The notes beneath the pieces are model-generated. The model ran no database searches. It was not told the DNA's origin and saw nothing but the letters and a program-made list of their open reading frames with translations. The translations under genes were made by a program, and so were the position numbers. Shown here in pieces: positions 1 to 7,115 of a DNA stretch of 59,834 nucleotides. Source of the stretch: Candidatus Latescibacterota bacterium. GTDB lineage: Bacteria > Latescibacterota > UBA2968. Positions within the stretch are counted from its first letter, which is position 1. Each line of letters starts with the position of its first letter. Location: the NCBI GenBank assembly GCA_022821275.1, contig JAJEDY010000022.1, positions 1 to 59,834 on the forward strand. The letters run 5' to 3'.

Positions 1-867
1 CATTAGGCTATGCATTTCCTTGTTATAGGGATAAATAGCTGCTTTTTTGATTTTATTTGGATCAAAGGACTGAGGCGTTGGAAAGGTCTCCGGTTGCAAG
101 CGAATCTTACGACCTGACGGAATTTCTTGCTGCACTTCTCGGTTGGCATTCACTTCCAATATGTATCTGATGTCATTCAGATTGGCTTTGGGAAAGGCTT
201 GCTTGATTAACGCGATAATGCCCGTGATGTGGGGCGCGGCAAAGCTACTGCCTTCAACAATATGCTCTCGCCCACCTGCCCAGAGAACGCGCTGCGTTGT
301 TCCCGGTGCGATACATTCAATAGACTCTCCTGCGCGAAACAGGTAATTGTAACGCCCTTTAATATCTCCCGCTTTCACACCGATTACATTGGAGAAATAG
401 GCGGGATAACTCTCCTGCCCTGAATTGTGTTCGGCAGCAACGGTTGCGATACCCTTTTTCGTTGCCACCTTACATATATCCAATAGCGCATGCTTGACTT
501 GTGCGTCCGTTGTTCCAAGACTCAGATTGATGATATCGACGTTCTGATCAATTGCCCAGCGAATGGACTCAAGGAGAATTTTTTGTTCGACAATCAGAGA
601 CTGATCAAAGATTTTTATCGCGTATAGCTCTGTACCCGGAGCCTTCTTTTTTATAATGCTGGCAACCGCCGTGCCATGACCAGATGTGTCTCGATAGTCT
701 TGAGATGTATGGACGCTACCCGCAGAAAGTTCAAAACAGATTCCTCTGATCACACTCTGCAACATTTCATGAGAGCGATCAATCCCGCTGTCAATAATTG
801 CAACTTTGACACCTTCTCCGTTTAGATCATGGAAATTGCATTTGTATTTTTGGGAGACGATATCCAT
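1..867 (-). CDS. Subtilase (peptidase S8), C-terminus beyond window
   Basis: Serine endopeptidase of the subtilisin family. The minus-strand frame stays open from the ATG at 867 to the window edge (289 codons seen). The catalytic triad is visible: Asp26 in IIDSGID, His64 in SGHGTAVAS and Ser208 in EGSSFAAPH, with an oxyanion-type Asn near 148. An in-frame stop two codons upstream fixes the start region. There is no signal peptide or propeptide before the catalytic Asp, so the enzyme is probably cytoplasmic, unlike most secreted subtilases. It is the last visible gene of a same-strand series with HlyD, ABC exporter and CPBP protease genes. By analogy with subtilases in ribosomal-peptide clusters, a maturation role is plausible but inferred. 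Any C-terminal extra domain lies outside the window. Confidence 0.9.
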   Translation of the reverse strand, partial: MDIVSQKYKCNFHDLNGEGVKVAIIDSGIDRSHEMLQSVIRGICFELSAGSVHTSQDYRDTSGHGTAVASIIKKKAPGTELYAIKIFDQSLIVEQKILLESIRWAIDQNVDIINLSLGTTDAQVKHALLDICKVATKKGIATVAAEHNSGQESYPAYFSNVIGVKAGDIKGRYNYLFRAGESIECIAPGTTQRVLWAGGREHIVEGSSFAAPHITGIIALIKQAFPKANLNDIRYILEVNANREVQQEIPSGRKIRLQPETFPTPQSFDPNKIKKAAIYPYNKEMHSLM

Positions 868-960
868 ACCTTAAATATCCTGTTCAAGCATCTGCCTCAA
901 AAGCGGCAATCACAGCCTTGAACAAACCGCCATTGAAATGATCGTGGTGTGACCCATAGA

Positions 961-1416
961 TCATTTTTTAACACCTTCTTCAGGAAGCCTTGCCTTTACC
1001 CTCTCGATCAGCTCTTTTGCCCACTCTTGGCCCGCCGTCATGGATTCTATAGTGATTTGAGGTTGAACCTTAATCAGCTTTTTTCCGATAGGAGATTCAT
1101 AAAATGCGATCAGTTGCTCAATTTCATCGTGAGTGAAATGCCTTTCATAAATGGGTATGACCATTTCGATAAACTCATTCATGTCAAATTCAGCCATGAA
1201 AGCATCCCAAGGAACTTTTGAACCGCGTTTCGTCAGGGTAAGCCTTATATGATTCATGATTTGAACGCCCATTTTTCTCGTCTCAGTTATTTCCATCAGA
1301 CGTTTGATATCCGCTCTCATGGATACAGCAGACGAATCCGACTTTTCATCTGCAAAGACATTAAGTGTCCCTATTAAAACCAATGAGGCCACCCACATGA
1401 TGATTCGTGTTTTCAT
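961..1416 (-). CDS. DUF2059 family secreted protein
   Basis: A 151-residue protein with an N-terminal signal peptide (MKTRIIMWVASLVLIGTLNVFA, cleavage likely after Ala22). The mature part is helical and carries the DUF2059 signature around residues 85-130, the FIEMVIPIYERHF and LIAFYESPIGKK segments. DUF2059 proteins are usually periplasmic or exported and of unknown biochemical role. The gene lies 93 bases upstream of the subtilase and about 100 bases downstream of a zinc-ribbon gene, all on the same strand. An AAAGGAG-like site precedes the ATG. Identification by motif is good; a role in the export cluster is only inferred from position. Confidence 0.8.
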   Translation of the reverse strand: MKTRIIMWVASLVLIGTLNVFADEKSDSSAVSMRADIKRLMEITETRKMGVQIMNHIRLTLTKRGSKVPWDAFMAEFDMNEFIEMVIPIYERHFTHDEIEQLIAFYESPIGKKLIKVQPQITIESMTAGQEWAKELIERVKARLPEEGVKK

Positions 1417-1518
1417 ACTGTATGTCTCCTTTCTGGATTTACGATGTTACACAGTACTCAAGATGAGCGCACGCTAAAAGGTGCCGGAATTATTGACATA
1501 TATGGTAATTCCAATCTC

Positions 1519-1827
1519 TCACTTTGCGTCAGGCCTCTGTGGTTCATACTTCTCTATAACTACCAGACTTATAAAACATACAAAAAATACCCCTAAACCG
1601 TTTATTACCGCAGAGATCCAAAAATCTACATGAGGCGTAATCCATAAATTGATTGATATGATAACCACAGGGAGCAAAATCAGGCATCTATTGATGCTAA
1701 ATTCCAGGGCCGTACCGCAATTCTTACAGGACCATTGCCCCAATATACCGGTAAATAATTTGCGACGCCATCCAACGGAATGTCCACATTTTGGACAGGT
1801 ATAAATGTTTTTTAGATTTATTGGCAT
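1519..1827 (-). CDS. Small zinc-ribbon two-TM membrane protein (copy 2)
   Basis: A 102-residue protein. Residues 11-37 hold two Cys pairs (CPKC and CKNC, about 20 residues apart), which would bind one zinc ion as a ribbon. Two hydrophobic segments follow at about residues 49-66 and 69-90. The arrangement resembles the cxxc_20_cxxc small membrane protein family (TIGR04104). It is paralogous to the protein at 3460-3798: same Cys spacing, same TM layout and a shared R-x-L/F-L-L-P run at the first helix. Function unknown. Two divergent copies flank the hydrophobic small protein and CPBP genes, so they may act as accessory or immunity proteins; that is inference. Confidence 0.75.
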   Translation of the reverse strand: MPINLKNIYTCPKCGHSVGWRRKLFTGILGQWSCKNCGTALEFSINRCLILLPVVIISINLWITPHVDFWISAVINGLGVFFVCFISLVVIEKYEPQRPDAK

Positions 1828-1883
1828 ATTTTAAGTTCTCCATCCTGGATGAGAGAATTTCCTGCATCCTCTACAAAATTGTT

Positions 1884-2816
1884 TTAATCACAGTCCTGAC
1901 TCGTCTGCTGGGCAAGTCTATCTGTAGTATCCTTGTCTGCTGACACAACATCCTTGCCTGATTCAGCACGAGCAGAGAGAGATGAACCAGCAGGCGGATC
2001 GTTTAATACAGGCCAAAGTCGAAAAATAAAAAAACCTGTGATCAAAATGCCAGGGATGAGTTGGATCAGCCCAAAGATGGTAAGAGAGACATTGATGTGT
2101 AGTAAAGATTCCAACTTGGCGAAACCGGAGATAAAAAAATAATAAAAAAAAACGAGAACATTATAAAGGGTGTGATATAAGATTGGAGCAAAGATATTTT
2201 GAGTTTTGATATAAATGAGCGCGGTCAAAAGACCCGCAATTAAGCCACTAAACTTATTCGGATGCACGACAGCAAAGACAACGGCGGAAATGAACAACCC
2301 AGTTTTCAATCCCCATCTGGCTGAAAGCCGTTGAAGCAAAAAACCTCTAAAGAACAATTCCTCTGCTGTTGGGCCTAAAATCACCAATTTAATAAAAGGT
2401 ATCAGATCAAATGGGAAATGTCCGCTTAAGTTATGGCGTTTTAAATACAGAGAACTTGAGCCCGTCTGAAAACCCAAAATTGGGCCTGTCTCGAAACCCA
2501 ACAATAGGATAACTAAAATCGTAAATCCAAAAACCAGCAAGACTTTCCCAATAGATATGGCAATAACTTCCAATTTCGAAAAGGTAATATTAACCCCTAA
2601 TAATTCACCCAAGGTCTTACCTGGTTTTCGCAGATTGAACAATATCCAGGTTATAACAAAACTTAAAAGCGATAGATCAATGACAGTTTTTCTTATATTT
2701 ACATAATTATTACTTATCTCTTTTAGAATGGCACTGACCAACACCATGAGAAAAAAGAATAAGAGCAAGTGAATCAGAAATTTTCTTGTTTTGAGGTGTG
2801 CAAACGATTTAAGCAT
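1884..2816 (-). CDS. CPBP family intramembrane metalloprotease
   Basis: A 310-residue polytopic membrane protein with roughly eight hydrophobic segments. The CPBP (Abi) signature is clear: GPTAEELFFRGFLLQRL (paired Glu then Arg) at about residues 150-165, followed by FAVVHPNKFSG, whose His is the second metal-site motif. Family members are Rce1-like membrane proteases. In bacteriocin and peptide loci they often process exported peptides or give self-immunity. The gene lies just downstream of the 141-residue Gly-rich protein, separated by a strong hairpin. That supports, but does not prove, that the small protein is the substrate. The C-terminal 40 residues are polar and low in complexity. Confidence 0.9.
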   Translation of the reverse strand: MLKSFAHLKTRKFLIHLLLFFFLMVLVSAILKEISNNYVNIRKTVIDLSLLSFVITWILFNLRKPGKTLGELLGVNITFSKLEVIAISIGKVLLVFGFTILVILLLGFETGPILGFQTGSSSLYLKRHNLSGHFPFDLIPFIKLVILGPTAEELFFRGFLLQRLSARWGLKTGLFISAVVFAVVHPNKFSGLIAGLLTALIYIKTQNIFAPILYHTLYNVLVFFYYFFISGFAKLESLLHINVSLTIFGLIQLIPGILITGFFIFRLWPVLNDPPAGSSLSARAESGKDVVSADKDTTDRLAQQTSQDCD

Positions 2817-2865
2817 ACGTGTTCTTTTATTCTTCGTATCAAGTTTGGGAGAAGATTGGGCTATT

Positions 2866-2903
2866 CAGGTATTGCACTCAAATATACGAGAGTGCAATAC
2901 CTG
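2866..2903 (-). other. Perfect 14-bp inverted repeat (mRNA hairpin)
   Basis: CAGGTATTGCACTC at 2866-2879 is the exact reverse complement of 2890-2903, with a 10-base A+T-rich loop. It sits between the Gly-rich small protein gene (ends 2950) and the CPBP gene (starts 2816). No T run follows on the minus strand, so it is not a textbook intrinsic terminator. An attenuator or 3'-end stabilising hairpin, as often follows peptide precursor genes, fits better. Confidence 0.75.
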
Positions 2904-2949
2904 CGCCATAACAAAGCTACTCCATACTTATCATAGATTTTGTGTACCG

Positions 2950-3375
2950 TTAGTGGAGAACTCTACCAGAGATAGCCTGCATGTCACCAGGATGGGGAGG
3001 AGAAGTTTCACCACCTCCGTGATCATCCAAAGCATCTACAAAGGCACCAACTACAGATCCGCCCCCCTCTAAGATCATCTCAGAATGGGCAGCCTCATCT
3101 CTTATATTCTGAATTTCAGCCTCATCATAGGCCTGCACTGCTTCTGTCACAAATTCAACAGTAGGTTCATGATGCGCGGCCATATTCCCTGCCCCTCCCA
3201 AAAGAGTAATAGCACTCCCAATACCGTTGAAAGGGGGAGGTAAAAAGATAGAGATTCCCCCTAAAAGAAGAAGACCAGCATTAATTTCATCTTCCCAAGT
3301 ATCATCTTCAGGATGATACGCCTCTACGGGCATAATGGTCTCGTAATGCATCTTTCTTTTTACCAGTTTTTGCAT
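2950..3375 (-). CDS. Hydrophobic Gly-rich small protein, candidate exported peptide precursor
   Basis: A 141-residue protein with no recognised family. The start chosen is the ATG at 3375 (MQKLVKRKMHYE), which has GGAGG five bases upstream; the TTG at 3387 would overlap that site. The N-terminal ~30 residues are charged and end in the acidic run EDDTWEDEIN. A long hydrophobic Gly-rich stretch with two LLLLGG/LLGG motifs and a PPP turn follows (about 32-67), then an acidic helical part, then a Gly/Pro-rich tail with GGG, SPPHPGD. A polar leader, double-Gly motifs and a hydrophobic core resemble bacteriocin-type precursors. The gene lies inside an exporter/protease cluster and is followed by a hairpin. 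The precursor role is inferred; a structural membrane protein is the alternative. Confidence 0.6.
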   Translation of the reverse strand: MQKLVKRKMHYETIMPVEAYHPEDDTWEDEINAGLLLLGGISIFLPPPFNGIGSAITLLGGAGNMAAHHEPTVEFVTEAVQAYDEAEIQNIRDEAAHSEMILEGGGSVVGAFVDALDDHGGGETSPPHPGDMQAISGRVLH

Positions 3376-3459
3376 GTGATCCTCCAATACTGTAAAAATT
3401 AGAAATCAGTGAATGTTTTCCATTCACCATGAACAAAGCACCGTGTAGTGATCTCTCAT

Positions 3460-3798
3460 TTACCCCCTTTCCTTGTCAAGAGGTGCTTTTTGACTATCAG
3501 TGTCAGAATTTTGGTCTGAAGATTGCACAATTCTAACGCGCTTGAATGAAAAAATAATAAAAACCCCAACTGGCAGAAGAAGACAATAGACGAGAAGGTT
3601 CCAGTGACTGACCCAATGATGCAAAAATAACCAGAAAGCCACAAATATTGGTAGCAGCAAGAAAGACCTTCTCAGATCATCTTTAAGCATGATGCCACAT
3701 TTCTTACAGGGCCAGGTGAGACCAGGTTTCCAAGTCCACCATTTATCTCTTTTCCAAGGGCTTTCATATTCACAGTTTGGGCACTTTGCTTTAAGCAT
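3460..3798 (-). CDS. Small zinc-ribbon two-TM membrane protein (copy 1)
   Basis: A 112-residue protein read from the ATG at 3798 (MLKAKCPNC), which lies one base after the TGA of the ABC transporter and is probably translationally coupled to it. CPNC and CKKC about 21 residues apart form a zinc ribbon. Two hydrophobic segments follow (about 53-67 and 72-92), then a polar tail. It is a divergent paralogue of the protein at 1519-1827. The longer frame upstream of 3798 lies inside the transporter gene and is not protein-like. Function unknown; the operon position suggests it serves the exporter. Confidence 0.75.
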   Translation of the reverse strand: MLKAKCPNCEYESPWKRDKWWTWKPGLTWPCKKCGIMLKDDLRRSFLLLPIFVAFWLFLHHWVSHWNLLVYCLLLPVGVFIIFSFKRVRIVQSSDQNSDTDSQKAPLDKERG

Positions 3799-3799
3799 A

Positions 3800-5515
3800 T
3801 CAAATCCTCGCGGCTCGCTCCTGGAGCATGGCATAAACACCATCTTGCAGCAGCAAAACTTCGTGGCTGCCTTCTTCCGCAATTCTTCCCTGATCAATGA
3901 CAACAATTTTATCTGCTCGTTGGATAGTTGACAGGCGATGGGCAATCACGATCACGGTCCTTTGCTTGCAAATTTCCTTCATCGCTTCCTGAATATAAAA
4001 TTCAGATTCATTATCCAGTGCAGCAGTGGGTTCATCTAAAATTAAGATGGGTGTGTTCTGTAGTAACACTCTTGCGAGCGCGACCCTTTGCCGCTGTCCC
4101 TCTGAAAGTTGCGCTCCCTGCTCACCGATGATCGTGTGATAACCTTTGGGAAGCCGCGTGACAAAATCGTGGATATAGGCTGCACGAGTCGCGGCTTCAA
4201 CATCGTTCATGGAAATCGGTTTGTTAAACGTCAAATTCTCCAGAATACTCCCTTGAAACAGGGCACTGCCTTGCATCACAAAGCCGATATTTTGTCGCAG
4301 GGAATTGAGGCGGTATTGCCTGATATCGACCCCATCAATCAAGACTTGACCATCCACCGGGTCGTAGAATCGCGGAATGAGCTTTGCCAGGGTAGATTTG
4401 CCTGACCCGCTTCTTCCGACAATGGCGACGGTCTGATCGACACCTATCTCGAGATTGATCTCGTTCAACACTATCCTTTCGGGTTGATATGCAAAACTGA
4501 CGTCTCGAAACTCTATCCTTCCATGAATCTCATTGAGTTCAGCTAACTGCGGTTCGTCGCGTATGTCGGGCGTGATATTATAGACTTCAAAAAAGCGATC
4601 CGTATGAACCAGCGTGGATTCAATGCGCCGCAACAGGCCAATGAGACTTTTAATAGGTCCATACAAATATCCTACATAGCCCGTAAACGCCATATAACTC
4701 CCCAATGTCAAATTGTCGGATAACACCTCGTGCCATCCGTAGAAGCCGTAGGCAAGTGATCCACCCGTCTTAAAAATAGTGCCAGCATAGCCACTTATTC
4801 CCTGAAATAGCGACAATTTCATTCTGAGATTTGCAACATTGATGAACAATCCCTGCAATTTCTAAAAAAATGAAGTCTCTAACCCCAAAGACTGGACTGT
4901 TCTAATCGAAGAGATGGACTCATAATTCTTTGCCGATAGCTCTGCTGAGCGTTCTGCAACTTCCCTTGTATATTTGCGGATAAACCGTCTCGAAATCAAA
5001 ACCAACAGCGTATCGAAGGGCAAGACCGTGAGGCTGATCAGAGCCAGTTTCCAGTTGATAAAGAACAGAATGGACGGAAATATCACGAGTTGGAGCGAAT
5101 TGATAATCAGCGTGTTAATCAAACTGATAACACTGGCAATTGAACTTCGCATATCCCGAAATCGAGATAAAATTTCTCCGGTCTCCCGGTTATCAAAAAA
5201 ACTGAAATCCAGTGTTTGGATATGTTTGTAAAAACGCACTTGAAAATCATATCCCATCCGGATGCCAACGCACTGACCAAAATACCCACTGATAAACCTC
5301 ATTCCACCCACGCCCAACGACATCAGCATGCCCAACAACAGAACAAAAGTCAAAAGAGAGAAATCTTTGTGCGGATACACGTCATCGATCATTATTTTCG
5401 TAAAATAAGGCCCGGGTATCTGAAACAGCAGGAACAAGATGCCAACACAAAGCGACTGAATGATATACCGCCAATAAGGCCGCAGCATTTTAACAATAGT
5501 GAATATTTGCGTCAA
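3800..5515 (-). CDS. ABC exporter (TMD-NBD), interrupted by an in-frame TAG
   Basis: Homodimeric-type exporter: an N-terminal transmembrane domain (about six helices) and a C-terminal ATPase. The nucleotide-binding domain shows Walker A (GRSGSGKST), Q-loop (VMQGSALFQ), signature (LSEGQRQR), Walker B (ILILDEPTA) and H-loop (IAHRLS). There is no N-terminal C39 peptidase, so leader removal would need another protease. One TAG at 4862-4864 interrupts the frame after SLGLETSFF; the frame and homology resume at once with KLQGLF. A single base substitution therefore splits it at the end of the TM domain. The second part could start at the TTG at 4858, but half an exporter is unlikely to work. The start at 5515 is a TTG with GGAG upstream. 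It lies between the HlyD gene and the zinc-ribbon gene. Confidence 0.85.
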
Positions 5516-5559
5516 GATTCCAACTCTCCAGTCTGCTTATGTGGTCAACAACCACCCGA

Positions 5560-6813
5560 TCAGAAAACCAGCGGATTTTGCTTGTCAACGATACCAAACG
5601 CCTCTTTGATCTTTTTCCACGCAATTTGCCATAAGAAACTTCTTTCAATAATAATCTTCGCATCTAAGTGCATGCCATACGCTACGGGATAAATCTGATC
5701 GCCACTGCGAACAAAAGGTTCATCAATCAATATCTTCACCGGGTACAATGTCAAAGCCATTGCATTTTGATGCACGACTTGATTCCTGCTGGGCAATTCA
5801 ATGACGCGACCACTGAAAATTTTGTAATTCATATGTGGAAACGCATGGATGTACAACTTGACATCTTGTCCCATCTCAATTTTTGAAATATCCACCTCTT
5901 GCACAAAAACCCTCGCCTGCCATTTATTTAACTGTGCCAATTCCAATACCGGACTGCCGACAGAAACCCTATCTCCTTCAATTGTTTCAATATCCGAGGT
6001 CAGCACAATACCTGCGATTGGAGAAATGATAACGGTTTTCCGTATTTGTTCCTGAATCCAGTCGCGTTCTTGCAGGAGCTTATCCCCGACCAGTTTTAGC
6101 GTCTGGATTTCTTTCTCTCTGACAACCAAAGCATCAAGCTCAATTTCCAGATAGGTCATGCGTTGCTGGACGCGGTTGAGATTGTTTTGTTGAAGCTTTA
6201 CTGGCAAAAGCGTCTCAAGAGACAGTGTCCGTTCCTCTCTCTCTTTGAGATATTGTTGATACAATTGTTGCTCTCGTAAAATCTGTTCAAGCCGAAGACC
6301 ACTTGCTTCGTGTTCAAGTCGTGCCTGATCGAGACTCGATGCTATTCTTTGCCGATCAAAAAACAATGTCTCTCTGAGTTCCTCTCTCTGTCGCTGATTG
6401 ATTGCGATCTCTTTTTCAATTTTCGCGGCCTCTTTTTGCCACTCCGAAGCGTCGAGAATAAAAAGTGTATCTCCTTTTGCAACCTGCTGACCAGCGTGAA
6501 TAAGCACCTCCTCTATCGTCCCCATGGTCTCTGATTTGACAAACTTTTTCTCAACAGGTTCAACGTGACCAGACGCCTCAACACTGATTTCCATTTCGAC
6601 ATCCCAGCCTAAAACCACAACCCCTGCAATAAGCAGAATAGTCGATGCTATCATAGACAGAATGAAGAATCTTATAAACTCGAAGCCCTTTAGCTTGATC
6701 TCATGATCAGATTCAGGCTGTTTGGTGGCTAAAGCCATACTGGTTTGATCTCTTGCCAGTGTTGCACATAAACTGTAATCCTCAATTCTGTTGCCTAACA
6801 ATCCATCACACAT
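5560..6813 (-). CDS. HlyD-family periplasmic adaptor (membrane fusion protein)
   Basis: A 417-residue adaptor that would link the inner-membrane ABC exporter to an outer-membrane channel. It has one TM helix at about residues 50-73 and a biotinyl-lipoyl half (GTIEEVLIHAGQQVAKGDTLF). A long coiled-coil hairpin (about 125-255, rich in Glu, Gln, Arg) is followed by the second lipoyl half (ISPIAGIV) and a beta-barrel. A start at the ATG at 6738 (MALATKQ) is also possible; neither site has a strong ribosome-binding sequence. It is the first gene of the leftward cluster, 44 bases before the ABC gene. No TolC-like gene is in the window. Confidence 0.9.
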   Translation of the reverse strand: MCDGLLGNRIEDYSLCATLARDQTSMALATKQPESDHEIKLKGFEFIRFFILSMIASTILLIAGVVVLGWDVEMEISVEASGHVEPVEKKFVKSETMGTIEEVLIHAGQQVAKGDTLFILDASEWQKEAAKIEKEIAINQRQREELRETLFFDRQRIASSLDQARLEHEASGLRLEQILREQQLYQQYLKEREERTLSLETLLPVKLQQNNLNRVQQRMTYLEIELDALVVREKEIQTLKLVGDKLLQERDWIQEQIRKTVIISPIAGIVLTSDIETIEGDRVSVGSPVLELAQLNKWQARVFVQEVDISKIEMGQDVKLYIHAFPHMNYKIFSGRVIELPSRNQVVHQNAMALTLYPVKILIDEPFVRSGDQIYPVAYGMHLDAKIIIERSFLWQIAWKKIKEAFGIVDKQNPLVF

Positions 6814-7022
6814 CCTGATTTTTGGTCTATTTTATTAGCAAATATAATATAAAAAAGCATCTTTGGGCGACCACATGGAAACCCTCATCAACCGCTATTG
6901 ACGCGAATGCAGTGGGCGATTTTTTTCTGTTTTTTCGAGCAACTTCTATGCATCTTAGCGGTTGAAAAAGAAGTAAGAAGGGAGAAGTCCACCCAACACT
7001 ACCCCAAAAGCTGGTGCTTCAT
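6814..7022. other. Divergent intergenic region
   Basis: Non-coding stretch between the leftward exporter cluster and the rightward GWxTD gene. It holds A+T-rich runs at 6835-6860 that could carry promoters for the exporter cluster. A purine-rich segment at about 6967-6988 is roughly complementary to the pyrimidine-rich tandem repeat that follows. I see no convincing gene here. Confidence 0.4.
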
Positions 7023-7099
7023 CACACTTCCTCCTTCACACTTCCTCCTTCACACTTCCTCCTTCACACTTCCTCCTTCACACTTCACACTTCACACTT
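7023..7099 (+). repeat. Tandem repeat, 4 x 14 bp then 3 x 7 bp, G-free
   Basis: Four exact copies of CACACTTCCTCCTT (7023-7078) are followed by three exact copies of CACACTT (7079-7099). The 77-base tract contains no G on the plus strand. It ends six bases before the GGAG ribosome-binding site of the GWxTD gene, so it would lie in that gene's 5' untranslated leader. Exact copies of this kind are prone to change in number. Confidence 0.95.
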
Positions 7100-7115
7100 C
7101 CTACCGGAGCCTCAA

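Noticed and set aside
4858-4871. Programmed frameshift at the run of seven T in the exporter gene
   Set aside because: The frame is identical before and after the stop, so slippage by one base would not restore the second half.
7023-7099. CRISPR array
   Set aside because: Units are 14 and 7 bases with no unique spacers and no cas genes.
7014-7115. N-terminal extension of the GWxTD gene through the tandem repeat
   Set aside because: The extension is repeat-derived and low-complexity; a ribosome-binding site and signal peptide mark the ATG at 7116.
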